Assembly: GCF_014650695.1 (NCBI RefSeq)
Contig: NZ_BMVL01000006.1
Coordinates: 1 to 64,000, forward strand
DNA length: 64,000 bases
Reading direction: 5' to 3'
Source of the DNA: Streptomyces avidinii
GTDB taxonomy: Bacteria; Actinomycetota; Actinomycetes; Streptomycetales; Streptomycetaceae
Shown: piece by piece, positions 23,191-32,151 of the stretch
Layout of the letters: each line of letters starts with the position of its first letter
Numbering within the stretch: position 1 is the stretch's first letter
Translations under genes and position numbers: made by a program
Notes under the pieces: model-generated
The model's database searches: none
Told to the model about the DNA's origin: nothing
Seen by the model: the letters and a program-made list of their open reading frames with translations, nothing else

Positions 23191-26100
23191 GCGGCGGCCT
23201 CCTCGCGGGCGGCGGTCAGGTGTACGCAGACCTGTTCGAGCGTCAGGTCTCTTACGAGGCAGCCGAGACGACCCGTGAACCGCTGCGCCTGGCCGGGGGT
23301 CAGCAGGTCCGACGAGACAGCGGTGAGCATCTCGACGAGGGCCAGGGAATCGCCGCCGAGGGCGTGGAAGTCGGAGTCCGCCGACAGCAGCTCGCCGTCG
23401 ACGCCGAGGATCTCCGCCCAGTGGCGCCTGACCCGCGCCTCCAGGGTGACGGGCAGTGCTGCGACCGGCGTGGTGTGGGCGAAGGGGTCGGGGAGCGCGT
23501 CGAGATCGGCCTTGCCGCTGACCGTGCTGGGCAGTGTGTCGATCACGACGACATGGGCGGGGACCAGGTACGCCGGGAGCGTCCCGGCCAGCTCGGCCCG
23601 CAGGGCGCGGGCCAGATCCGCGCGTACCGCGGGGTCGATGTTGTCGTCCGGCAGTACGTAGGCACAGAGCACGGCCGCCGTGGAGTGCGGGCGGCGGCGG
23701 GGGACGACGACGGCGCGGCGGACGGCTCCGTGGGCTTCGATGGCGGCGACGACCTCGGCCGGGTCGACGCGGTGCCCTGCGATCTTCACCTGCTCGTCGA
23801 TGCGCCCGGCGAACTCGACGGCGCCGTCGGCGAGTCGGCGTCCGAGGTCACCGGTGCGATAGGCGCGCACGCCGTCGGGGCCGGTGGTGAAGGGTGAGGG
23901 GCGGCCGTCGGACGGCCAGAGGTAGCCGCGGGCCACCTGGACCCCGCGCACGAGGATCTCGCCGGTGCGGCCGGTGTCGCCCGGTCCGGTGCCGATGCAC
24001 TCGCCGTCGTCGGCGACGAGGTCGACCCGGGCGTACGGGCCGGGAAGGCCGATCGGGACGGTCGCGCCGGTCTCGCCGCCGTTCAGGGTGTGGGCGAGCA
24101 CGGCAACGGTCGCCTCGGTGGGCCCGTACGCGTTGATCACGCGGCAATCCGCCCCGAATGCGGTCTGTGCGGATTGCACGGCGGTGGGGGTGAGGGGCTC
24201 GCCGCCCAGCAGCAGGGTGCGCAGGCGGTGCATGGACGCGTCACCGCCGCCTGCGGCGCCTAGGAGGCCGAGGTGGGAGGGCGTGAGCGCAAGAGTGTCC
24301 GCGTGGTGCTCGGTGACGAGCTCGCGCAGGGCGGCGGGTGAGGGTGCGCCGGGAGCGAGGACGACCGTACCGCCCGCCAGCAGCGGCAGGAAGAGGGGGA
24401 AGCACGAGATGTCGAACGCGTAGGAGGAGGCGAAGCCGAAGCGCGTACGACCGGTGACCCGGCAGACGCCGCTCATCCAGCGCACGAATCCCATGAGGCT
24501 TCCGTGCTCGATCTGCACACCCTTGGGGCGGCCGGTGGAGCCGGAGGTGTGGATGACGTACGCGAGGTCCGCGGGCCGCACCTCTGCGGCGGCGGGTCCG
24601 GCAGCACGCGTCTCGCGGGCGTCGTCCGCATCCGTGTCCGGGGCGGGGCCGGTGGCCGGGCCAGGGGCAGGGCTGTCGAGGAGGTCCTCGACCGCGAGCA
24701 GGGTCCCGGGTACGAAGGGGGCGAGATCCTCCACCAGGTGTCGCCCGGTCAGGCAGAGAGCGACCCCGGATCCCTGGAGGATCTCTCTGATCCGTGCGCC
24801 GGGATGCCCGGGGTCGAGCGGCACGTAGGCGGCGCCCGCCTTGAGGATGCCCCACAGGGCGCACACTCCTGCGGGCGTGCGGTCCACGACCAGCCCCACC
24901 AGGTCCTCGCGCCCCGTGCCGCGCCGCGCGAGTCGGGCTGCGACGGTGTCGGAGCGCCGGTCGAGTTCGGCGTACGTGACCACGCCCTCGGGCCCGTCCA
25001 GCGCGGGCGCGTCGGGGGTGCGGGCTGCCTGGGCGCGGAAGGCGTCCACGACGGTGAGCCCGGCGGCCGCCGGGTCCGGGGCGGCCGGAATCGGCCGCGC
25101 CGCCCGTGGTGCGGTGCCGATGGCCCGGGCGCCCGCTCCAACGGGACCGTGCACCGGAATCGGCGCGGACGCGACAGGGGATGCGGTCGCCGGAGGGGCC
25201 GTACCCTCGGGTTCGAAGCCGGCCAGGACGGTGTCCAGCAACTCCGCGGCGCGGGACGCGAGGTCCCGGCCGCCGCCGCGGACGCCGAGCGTGATCTCGG
25301 TCGCCGTGCCGCTCTCGGCGGCGACCAGGGAGAGCGGGACCAGTGGGGCGTGCACCGGCAGTGCATAGGCCGTGGACGCCGTGAAGCCGCCGCCGGAGAG
25401 ATCCGCCAGGTCCAGGCGGCCGAGGTGGGAGACGACGGCCGACGCGAGGTGCCGGTCGGTCCGGGACGCCACGGCCTGGGCGGTGCGCAGCAGTCCGGCG
25501 GTCACGGGCAGCGGCAGGGGCGCGAGGGCCGTCTCGAATCCGGCGGCGAGTTCGCGCCGCTCGGCCAGGGCGGTCAGCAGGCGGGTGTGCGCGGCCGTCC
25601 AGTCCGCCCCCGGGCACAGGTCCAGGAACAGCGGCAGACTCAGGTTGCCCGTGGCCGCGATGCCGGGGCAGTGGCGGCGCAGGTCGACGGGGACCATCAC
25701 ACGGGTGTCGTTCCGTGCGGCGTCGGCCAGGGCCTGGGCGAGGCGGGCGGTGAGCGCAGGATGACGGCCGGGCAGGGTGCGGCGCAGCCACAGCGACCGG
25801 TAAGGGGGGCGGTCGCCGCCGCCCGTGCCGAGCGGGGAGCGGCGGGGAGGACTGGGCGTGGGCCGCGGCCCGGCGCTGCCGAGCCGGCGCAGCAGCCCGG
25901 CGTCGGTGTCCGTGTCGAGCGCGGGGCGCGCGGGCTCGCCGCGCAGGGCCCGGAAGACCTCCCGTACCCAGGTCAGGGCGCCGTGACCGTCCATCAGGGC
26001 GTGCGAGGCGCTGAAGACGAGTGTGGTGGGCGCCTTCCCCTGCACGCCGGGCACGATCAGCACCTCGCAGCCCGGCGGCTCCGCCCGCCGCGACGGCCCG

Positions 26101-26441
26101 GCGGGCAACTCGAACGTCCCCGGCGCGGAGTCGGCGTACGCACCGGCACGCGGTCCCTCGTACCGCACCTGCGGCAAGGGCCCTTCGGCGCTCCACATCG
26201 CCCCGGAGCGCACGAGCCGTGACCCCGGGCAGGACTCCGCGGCCCGTGCCAGGGCTGCCTGGAAATCCTCGGGGTCGGGTAAGCCGTCGCCCTCGACGAC
26301 GATGCGCAGCGCCATGGCCCCGCGGGCGTCACCCGCGGAGAGGTAGAGGCGTTCGGTGGGCGATACCGCACGCCGGTATCGAACGCCGGTGCCGGCACCC
26401 GCGCCCGCACGGGTGCCGGCATCGACCTGATCGGATGTCAT
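23187..26441 (-). CDS. lstE: Single-module NRPS, LstE-like (C-A-PCP)
   Basis: A 1084-residue synthetase. Residues about 25-420 are condensation-like; the active-site motif reads SASHALMDGHG (His147 kept, the first His of HHxxxDG is Ser). Residues about 460-960 are an adenylation domain: A3 TSGSTGRPKG (about 631-640), A5 NAYGPTEAT, A7 YRTGDLGR, A8 GRIDEQVKIAGHRVDP, A10 STVSGKADLD. The carrier domain has FHALGGDSLALVEM (about 1025-1038). In lipstatin the module attaches leucine to the beta-lactone hydroxyl as an ester. I cannot read the substrate code with certainty, so leucine is assumed. ATGA overlaps join it to both neighbours. Confidence 0.9.
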   Translation of the reverse strand: MTSDQVDAGTRAGAGAGTGVRYRRAVSPTERLYLSAGDARGAMALRIVVEGDGLPDPEDFQAALARAAESCPGSRLVRSGAMWSAEGPLPQVRYEGPRAGAYADSAPGTFELPAGPSRRAEPPGCEVLIVPGVQGKAPTTLVFSASHALMDGHGALTWVREVFRALRGEPARPALDTDTDAGLLRRLGSAGPRPTPSPPRRSPLGTGGGDRPPYRSLWLRRTLPGRHPALTARLAQALADAARNDTRVMVPVDLRRHCPGIAATGNLSLPLFLDLCPGADWTAAHTRLLTALAERRELAAGFETALAPLPLPVTAGLLRTAQAVASRTDRHLASAVVSHLGRLDLADLSGGGFTASTAYALPVHAPLVPLSLVAAESGTATEITLGVRGGGRDLASRAAELLDTVLAGFEPEGTAPPATASPVASAPIPVHGPVGAGARAIGTAPRAARPIPAAPDPAAAGLTVVDAFRAQAARTPDAPALDGPEGVVTYAELDRRSDTVAARLARRGTGREDLVGLVVDRTPAGVCALWGILKAGAAYVPLDPGHPGARIREILQGSGVALCLTGRHLVEDLAPFVPGTLLAVEDLLDSPAPGPATGPAPDTDADDARETRAAGPAAAEVRPADLAYVIHTSGSTGRPKGVQIEHGSLMGFVRWMSGVCRVTGRTRFGFASSYAFDISCFPLFLPLLAGGTVVLAPGAPSPAALRELVTEHHADTLALTPSHLGLLGAAGGGDASMHRLRTLLLGGEPLTPTAVQSAQTAFGADCRVINAYGPTEATVAVLAHTLNGGETGATVPIGLPGPYARVDLVADDGECIGTGPGDTGRTGEILVRGVQVARGYLWPSDGRPSPFTTGPDGVRAYRTGDLGRRLADGAVEFAGRIDEQVKIAGHRVDPAEVVAAIEAHGAVRRAVVVPRRRPHSTAAVLCAYVLPDDNIDPAVRADLARALRAELAGTLPAYLVPAHVVVIDTLPSTVSGKADLDALPDPFAHTTPVAALPVTLEARVRRHWAEILGVDGELLSADSDFHALGGDSLALVEMLTAVSSDLLTPGQAQRFTGRLGCLVRDLTLEQVCVHLTAAREEAAA

Positions 26442-27598
26442 GACTGCGTGATCCCTTGTTCGGTGTGGTCGGGTGCGGGGCCGGCCGATGCGGTGCGGTC
26501 GCTGCCGGGCCAGGCGGCCGGGCCCGCGGTCCAGGTCCCGACGCCGCCCACCGCCGTCACCCACTCCTGCAGCGCTCGCAGCCCGTCGGCCCGGGTGCGC
26601 GGAGCCGTGTAGCCGAGGTCGCGCCGGGCGGCACTGGTGTCGTACGTCGTCGAGCGGGTCAGCAGCGCCATCATGTAGCGGCTCAGGGGCGGAGCCACGG
26701 CCGTGCCGCCTCCTCCGCCGCTGACACTGCCGCTGCCGCTGCCCGCGGCCCGGCGGCGCAGATGCCAGCCCGTCTCGACCGCCGCGGCCATCGCGCGGCC
26801 GAGGACGAGCGGGATGCGCGGGGCGGGCGGCGGGCAGTCGAAGAGGGCGCCGACCCCGGCCAGGAACGGCCACAGGTCCGTCTCCTCGCGGTCGGCCACG
26901 AAGTAGGCCTTGCCTGCGACCCGCCCGGCGGGCGCGAGCGCGGCCCGCATGCAGGCGTCCACCGCGTTGTCGACGTGGCAGAGCGAGACCAGCACCCGTT
27001 TGCCGCCCGACAGGTCGGGCAGCCGGCCGGCGCGCATGGCGTCGACCATCCGCGGCAGGAATCCGGCGTGGTCGCGCGGTCCCCAGATGCCGCGCGGACG
27101 TACGGCGCAGGTGGTGAACTCCGGTCCGTCGGACGCCCGTACGTGCTGTTCGGCGATCGCCTTCGTCTCGCAGTAGTGGTTGAACCACCGCTCCGGGTAG
27201 GGGGTGCTCTCGTCGATGCCGAGGCGGTCGCCCTCACGTACGCTCATCAGCGCGCTCGGGCTGGAGACGAACACGAACCGCCGCGCCCCCGCCGACCGCG
27301 CTGCCGCCAGCAGCCGCTGCGTGCCGGTGACGTTGGCGGCCTCGAACTGCGCGCGGCTGCCGTGGTCGACGACCCGGGCCGCGCTGTGCAGGACCGCCTC
27401 GCAGCCCTGTGCCGCCCGCCCGAGCGAACCTTCGTCGGTGAGGTCGCCGGTGACGACCTCGACGCCGGGCAGGGAGTGCAGCCGTACGGCATCGCTGCCG
27501 GGCCGTACGAGGGCGCGGACCCGATGTCCCTGGCGCAGCGCGCCGTCGACCAGGTGCCCGCCGAGGAAGCCGGATGCTCCGGTGATCAGGATCTTCAC
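26438..27598 (-). CDS. lstD: NAD(P)-dependent beta-ketoacid reductase, LstD/OleD-like
   Basis: A 386-residue extended short-chain dehydrogenase of the 3-beta-HSD/OleD group. The cofactor loop ITGASGFLGGHLV is at residues 5-17 and the catalytic Tyr-Lys pair in NHYCETKAIAE. It would reduce the 2-alkyl-3-oxoacid made by the KAS III pair to the 3-hydroxy acid, the substrate for beta-lactone closure. A Gly/Ser-rich linker (SGSGSVSGGGGG) before the C-terminal part is unusual. It overlaps lstC and lstE by 4 bp at its two ends, so translation is coupled. Confidence 0.9.
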   Translation of the reverse strand: MKILITGASGFLGGHLVDGALRQGHRVRALVRPGSDAVRLHSLPGVEVVTGDLTDEGSLGRAAQGCEAVLHSAARVVDHGSRAQFEAANVTGTQRLLAAARSAGARRFVFVSSPSALMSVREGDRLGIDESTPYPERWFNHYCETKAIAEQHVRASDGPEFTTCAVRPRGIWGPRDHAGFLPRMVDAMRAGRLPDLSGGKRVLVSLCHVDNAVDACMRAALAPAGRVAGKAYFVADREETDLWPFLAGVGALFDCPPPAPRIPLVLGRAMAAAVETGWHLRRRAAGSGSGSVSGGGGGTAVAPPLSRYMMALLTRSTTYDTSAARRDLGYTAPRTRADGLRALQEWVTAVGGVGTWTAGPAAWPGSDRTASAGPAPDHTEQGITQS

Positions 27599-29664
27599 AG
27601 CGCCCGCCACCAGGTCGCGCCGTACAGCATGGTGCGTCCGACCACGGAGGCGGTCCCGTGTCCGGCGGCCCGGCCGCGCGGCAGCGCGAGCGGGATCTGC
27701 GCGGCGTGCACGCCGATGCTGAGGAAGGCGTCGACCCACCACAGCCAGCGCAGCACCGGCAGGTCGGGGACTCCCGCGGTCGCGGCCCACACGGCCCCGC
27801 CGACGAGGTACGCCCATCCGGCGAGCGGCACGAGCCGGGCCGCACGCTGCCCCGGGGACGGCGTGGAGGAGGCCTGCTGCCGTTCGGCCCAGCGGGCCAG
27901 CTCCTCGCGGCCGATCTTGGCGTTGTGCCGGATGTCCACGGGGAAGGCCGGGTGGCGCAGGAACTCCTGGAGGCCGGTGGTCGCGGCGTGAGACTCGGCC
28001 ATCGTGCGCAGCTCGGCGACCAGCTTCGTCCAGGCGCTTTCGTCGAGCGCTGCCCCGCCCTCACCGGGCTCGGTCTCCACGCAGATCACGGGCCGTTGCG
28101 CGCCGGCCGGCCCGATGCCGACCAGGGCGGTGCGCCGGACCAGGGGATGTGCGTTGAAGACTCCCTCGCAGCGCACGGTGTGGAGGTCCCGGTGGCCGGT
28201 ACGGACCCGCTGCACGGCGCGCCCGCAGAACCACAGCCGTCCTTCGGCGTCGAGGTGGCCGAGGTCGCCGGTCCGGTGCCAGATGCGGGAGGCTTCGCCG
28301 CCCGGGCGTTCCTCGGTCACCTTGTGCGCGGCGTCGGAGTCGGGTGCTCGGTGGTAGCGCCGGCTGACGGATTCGCCGTGGACCAGGATCTCGCCGACGT
28401 GCCCGGTCGGCAGGCTCGTTGTGGAGTCCAGGCGGGCGAGCGGGCCGTCGGTGACAGGGACGACGGTGACGCGGGTGCCGGGGACTGGTCGACCGACACA
28501 GGTCCCTTCGCCCGCGGCGGCGCGGGCCGCCGTACCGCCGTCTTGGCGGCTGATGTCGACGACGTCGTCGTCGCCCAGGATCTCGGCCGCCTCGATCGAG
28601 GTGATCGGCAGTACTTCTGTGGCCCCGTAGGTCACATGGATCTTCGCCTTCTCGTCGAGTACGCGGCGCAGCGCGGCCACGACCGCGTCGGGGACCGGGG
28701 CTCCGCCGGACACGACACAGCGCAGGTCGGGCAGGGGGTGGCGGCCGCGGGCGGTGCCGGTGAGGTGGCCGGCCAGGTTTCGCAGCAGGGCGGGCGAGGC
28801 GAACATCGTGGTGACGCCGAATCGTTCCAGCGCGTCCACGAGCAGCACCGGGTCCGCCTGCGCGACCCGGGCGGGGGCCAGCGGCGCGAGGACCAGGGTG
28901 GATCCGTAGACGAGGTCGAGCACTCCGTAGAAGGGCAGCGTGACCAGGGAGACGTCGTCGCGGGTACGGTCGTGGACGGCTTCTATCTGGCGGGCGATGG
29001 ACAGCGCCATGCGGTGGGTGTATTCGACCCCCTTGGCGGGGCCCGTGCTTCCGGTGGTGAAGCCGATCATCAGCAGGTCGTCACCGCCGGTCAGTGCCGC
29101 CGCGTCCGCACGACTCGCGGATGCGGAGGTGGTGCGCAACGCGGCGAGCGTGTGGCCGCGACCGAGCCGGCGCCGTCCCAGGGTGACGGGCACGCGTACC
29201 CCGGCGAAGGTGCGGCGGCCGAGGACGCGCACGAGTTGGGCGAGGGGCGGCCCGATGAACGCCTCGGCGCCCACGGCCCGGTAGCAGTGCAGCATGCGCC
29301 GTACGCCCATGCCGGGGTCCACGACGACGGGCACGGCCCCGACCCGGAACAGCGCGAAGCAGAGGGCGAACAGCTCCGGCCCGGGCGGGGCCATCAGCAC
29401 TGTCCTGGTGCCCCGGGTGATCCCGGCGCGCCGGAATCCGCGGGCCAGTTCCTCGACCGTCTGCTGCAACTCGCCGTAGGTGATGGTGGTGTAGCTGCCT
29501 GAGCTGCTCGGGGTACGGCCGTCGGGGTGGATGACGGCTGGCTTGTCGGGAAAGGCGCGGGCGTTCCGCTCGAGCCGGCCGGCCACGCTGTCCATGTCGG
29601 CGGCCGGTTGCTCAACGGCAGGGCCGCCGCCGGTCGGCCTCGTCTGCGGCACGGAGCTCACCAC
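27595..29664 (-). CDS. lstC: Acyl-AMP ligase-like beta-lactone synthetase, LstC/OleC-like
   Basis: A 689-residue ANL-superfamily enzyme with P-loop-like FTTGSTGPAKG (about 202-212), the HVTYGATEVLP motif, and the hinge RTGDLGHLDAEGRLWFCGRA. OleC-type enzymes adenylate 2-alkyl-3-hydroxy acids and close the beta-lactone ring. The last 110 residues are an extra hydrophobic region (LVGGAVWAATAGV, WVDAFLSIGVHAAQIPLAL) with two or three membrane segments, so the protein may be membrane bound. GTG at 29664 or 29661 (GTGA overlap with lstB stop). Lys of the final A10-type motif is seen in HNAKIGREEL. Confidence 0.9.
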   Translation of the reverse strand: MVSSVPQTRPTGGGPAVEQPAADMDSVAGRLERNARAFPDKPAVIHPDGRTPSSSGSYTTITYGELQQTVEELARGFRRAGITRGTRTVLMAPPGPELFALCFALFRVGAVPVVVDPGMGVRRMLHCYRAVGAEAFIGPPLAQLVRVLGRRTFAGVRVPVTLGRRRLGRGHTLAALRTTSASASRADAAALTGGDDLLMIGFTTGSTGPAKGVEYTHRMALSIARQIEAVHDRTRDDVSLVTLPFYGVLDLVYGSTLVLAPLAPARVAQADPVLLVDALERFGVTTMFASPALLRNLAGHLTGTARGRHPLPDLRCVVSGGAPVPDAVVAALRRVLDEKAKIHVTYGATEVLPITSIEAAEILGDDDVVDISRQDGGTAARAAAGEGTCVGRPVPGTRVTVVPVTDGPLARLDSTTSLPTGHVGEILVHGESVSRRYHRAPDSDAAHKVTEERPGGEASRIWHRTGDLGHLDAEGRLWFCGRAVQRVRTGHRDLHTVRCEGVFNAHPLVRRTALVGIGPAGAQRPVICVETEPGEGGAALDESAWTKLVAELRTMAESHAATTGLQEFLRHPAFPVDIRHNAKIGREELARWAERQQASSTPSPGQRAARLVPLAGWAYLVGGAVWAATAGVPDLPVLRWLWWVDAFLSIGVHAAQIPLALPRGRAAGHGTASVVGRTMLYGATWWRAL

Positions 29665-30512
29665 CCCTCGGGCCGGTAGAGGGCGCAGGCCGCGCTGGGG
29701 CCGGCGCCGACCGACACGAACAGGAACTGCTCGTAGTCGTCACGGCGTACGCCGTCCAGCGCCCGGAGGTAGCCGAGGACCGGCGCGGCGGTGTGCGGCT
29801 CTCCCTTCGCCCCGGCGTCGTCAGCGGTCTCGGACGGGCCGATCACCAGCGTCCGGTCGAGGTCGATGCCGGTCTCCTGCGCGTAGTCGGCGACGGCACT
29901 CGCCGCGAACTCGCCCAGCCGCTCCGCATGGCCCGGCTCGCGCCGGACGGTGATGGTGGTCCGCCCGTGCCGGCCCATGGTGTCGGTGTCGAGGTAGCCC
30001 TCGACATCGGTGGGCCGGTCGGCGGTGTAGTGGCGTACCGGCCCGAAGCCGGCGTGGGGGTCGGCGCTGCGCTCCAGCAGGAGGGCGCCGCCCAGGTCCG
30101 CGTACGGATAGCCGGTGTCGCGGTCCGCGTCGCCGCCGGGGTGGACGTCGGCGGCGGTGATCAGCAGCCGCTCGGTGCTCCCGGTCTCCAGCAGGGCCTG
30201 GCCCACCTGGACGGCGCCCAGTACGCCGCAGGCGCCGTTCATCAGGTCGAAGGAGAAGCCGGCGGCCGGTTCGGGGTCGGCGATGTAGTCGAGGTTGATG
30301 CCGACCTCCTTCTGGACCAGGGCCGACATGGCCGGTTCGAAGGTGTTGTGCTCGCGGTAGACGCCGACGTTGATGAGTACGCCGATCGAGGATGCCGACA
30401 CCCGTGCCCGGGCCAGGGCGCCGCGGGCGGCCCGGCCCGCGAGGTCCACTACGGAAGCCGGGGCGGACGTGTCCGGCAGGGCGGTGCCGGCTGCTGTGAT
30501 GACCATGCCCAT
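29658..30512 (-). CDS. lstB: KAS III-like subunit, LstB-like
   Basis: A short (284-residue) thiolase-fold protein with Cys95 in DLMNGACGVLG and Glu59 in HNTFEPAMSAL, the position of the OleA-type catalytic glutamate. The usual C-terminal His and Asn are not evident (VIGPSE and VSVGAGPS stand where they would lie), so it is not a self-sufficient ketosynthase. This fits the LstA-LstB heterodimer of lipstatin biosynthesis, which joins two fatty acyl units without decarboxylation. It starts 3 bp after the lstA stop, with a GGGGG ribosome site in the lstA tail. Confidence 0.9.
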   Translation of the reverse strand: MGMVITAAGTALPDTSAPASVVDLAGRAARGALARARVSASSIGVLINVGVYREHNTFEPAMSALVQKEVGINLDYIADPEPAAGFSFDLMNGACGVLGAVQVGQALLETGSTERLLITAADVHPGGDADRDTGYPYADLGGALLLERSADPHAGFGPVRHYTADRPTDVEGYLDTDTMGRHGRTTITVRREPGHAERLGEFAASAVADYAQETGIDLDRTLVIGPSETADDAGAKGEPHTAAPVLGYLRALDGVRRDDYEQFLFVSVGAGPSAACALYRPEGW

Positions 30513-30515
30513 GGC

Positions 30516-31574
30516 TCAGACCCCCACGTTCGTGAGCGTCGCGGACAGGGCACCGGTGACCACACCGGAGGCGGCCGGCACCATCAGGTACTTGGCCCCG
30601 GGTCGGGCGCCACCCGCCCTGAGGTGCTCGCACAGCGTCAGAAAGTGCGAGGTCGTGGCGGTGTTTCCGTACCGCTCGACCACAGCGAGGGAGGGGGGCA
30701 TGGGGGCCGCGAATTCGGCCTCGGCCGTCTGGTTGACGTAGTCGATGAAACGGGTGCCGACCTGGTGCTGGATGACGTAGTCGAACTCCTCACCGGCGAA
30801 CGTCTGCCCCCTCTTGGCCAGGAAGTCCCCGTGGAATCGCGGCCACAGCTTGAGCCGGTCGCGGTTGTGCATCTTCTTGTTGTCCGTGTAGAGGGCGATG
30901 CCCGGGGTGCGATCGCTGGGCATGCCCATGCACAAATGCGAGTACTCGGAGCAGGTCATCAGCTCGATGTAGTGGATGCGGTCGGCAGCATCCGTGGAAA
31001 CGTCGAGCACGACCGCGGACGCCGAGTCCCCGACGGAGAGCGAGGCGAACTGCGGGTCGTAGGAGTCGGTCATCTCACGTGCGGCGGTCTGCGCGACGCG
31101 CGTGGCCTGCTCGCCGCTGACGACCAGGCCGCGACGCACGGCACCGGAGCGGATCATGCGGTCGAGCAGCCATACGCCGGTCATCATTCCGGCGCATGCG
31201 TTGGAGACGTCGAAGTGGATGGCGGAGCGGGCACCCAGCTCCTTGGCCAGCATCGCGGCGAAGGACGGTTCGAAGGTGAAGCGGTTGCCGTCCTTGAAGC
31301 GGGTGATCGAGGCGGAGATGACGATGTCGAGGTCCTCGGCCCGGTAGCGGGAGGACTCCAGCGCGTCCCGGGCGGCGGACAGCGCCATCCCGAACGAGTC
31401 CTCGCCGGCCGCCGGTTCCGGGTCGTGCACGCGCCGCTCGGCGATCCCGGTGATCTTCTCGATGTCCACCTCCCCCAACCCCGGGACCAGGGCGGAGAGT
31501 TGGTCGGTGGTCTGGACTGCTGCCGGAAGGTAGACGCCTAAGGCTTCTATTCGGCTGTATGCGGTGGCGCTCAT
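30516..31574 (-). CDS. lstA: KAS III-like ketosynthase, LstA/OleA-like
   Basis: A 352-residue thiolase-fold enzyme with Cys127 in FDVSNACAGM, His270 in VIQHQVGTRF and Asn304 in ERYGNTATTSH, plus Glu102 in FTFEPSFAA like the OleA base. It would accept acyl-CoAs and, with LstB, do head-to-head Claisen condensation of two fatty acyl chains to start a lipstatin-type 2-alkyl-3-oxo acid. The ATG has GGAGAAC upstream. It is the first gene of the operon; a promoter is predicted at 31683-31711. Confidence 0.92.
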   Translation of the reverse strand: MSATAYSRIEALGVYLPAAVQTTDQLSALVPGLGEVDIEKITGIAERRVHDPEPAAGEDSFGMALSAARDALESSRYRAEDLDIVISASITRFKDGNRFTFEPSFAAMLAKELGARSAIHFDVSNACAGMMTGVWLLDRMIRSGAVRRGLVVSGEQATRVAQTAAREMTDSYDPQFASLSVGDSASAVVLDVSTDAADRIHYIELMTCSEYSHLCMGMPSDRTPGIALYTDNKKMHNRDRLKLWPRFHGDFLAKRGQTFAGEEFDYVIQHQVGTRFIDYVNQTAEAEFAAPMPPSLAVVERYGNTATTSHFLTLCEHLRAGGARPGAKYLMVPAASGVVTGALSATLTNVGV

Positions 31575-31682
31575 GTGTGTTGTTCTCCGTAGCGGTCCAC
31601 CGAGGGCATGGGAGTGCCCGGGCGGTGGGTGACCGAGGGATTCAAGGGATGCCCGGGGAATAACGGACAGTCAAGTTACCGT

Positions 31683-31711
31683 AGCGTACGGATATGTCGC
31701 CGAGATGTCAG
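31683..31711 (-). promoter_or_regulatory. Candidate promoter of the lst-like operon
   Basis: On the minus strand CTGACA (31711-31706) and TACGCT (31688-31683) are separated by 17 bp, a good sigma-70-type (HrdB) arrangement. It would give a leader of about 100 nt before lstA. The surrounding DNA is less GC-rich than the genes. Confidence 0.5.
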
Positions 31712-31713
31712 GG

Positions 31714-31730
31714 GTTCGCAAATCCGGAAC
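31714..31730. promoter_or_regulatory. GTTC-N9-GAAC dyad next to the lst promoter
   Basis: Inverted repeat GTTCGCAAATCCGGAAC lies 2 bp upstream of the predicted -35 of the operon, where an activator or repressor could bind. No cluster-linked regulator gene is seen in this window. Confidence 0.4.
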
Positions 31731-32151
31731 ATACGGTCGAATATCGGCCACCTGCCTACCGCCCCGGCATCAAGCAGAACCAGAGCCGCCGCCTCTCTCA
31801 TCGGCACCCGCACCATCGAAAACCTGTCCGGAACCACTCGGTCCACCTCAGCGGCACGGCCGAGGCGGAACTCACCACCTGCACGCGCCTGCACGCCGAT
31901 CGGGCGCACGGGCCGAGCTCACGGTGGGGACCCAGGAACCCTGCGCCCGCATCGCGAGCCGGTCGTTCACGACTCGGGTCCGGATCGCGCCGGCGCCTTC
32001 GCCTCGCGCCACGACGGCCGCCTCCCGGGGTCCGCGACGGAGGCCGCCGCAGCCGCCGACATCGTCATGGCCGCCCCTTAAATGACTGGCACGCATCGTG
32101 CGGCAGCGGGATGATCCCGGAACGTCCAGGCCGCCCCGAGGAAGAGCCGTG
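31731..32151. other. Divergent intergenic region between lstA and carboxylesterase
   Basis: About 420 bp with no supported gene. Open frames on both strands here are Arg/Ala rich with no family resemblance. The carboxylesterase promoter should lie here; no clear hexamers were identified. Confidence 0.5.

Noticed and set aside
24504..26222. 572-aa plus-strand frame opposite the NRPS
   Set aside because: Antisense of conserved adenylation and condensation motifs; no protein-like features.
31676..31909. 77-aa minus-strand ORF upstream of lstA, possible precursor peptide
   Set aside because: Overlaps the predicted promoter and dyad, no ribosome site, no family; not supported.
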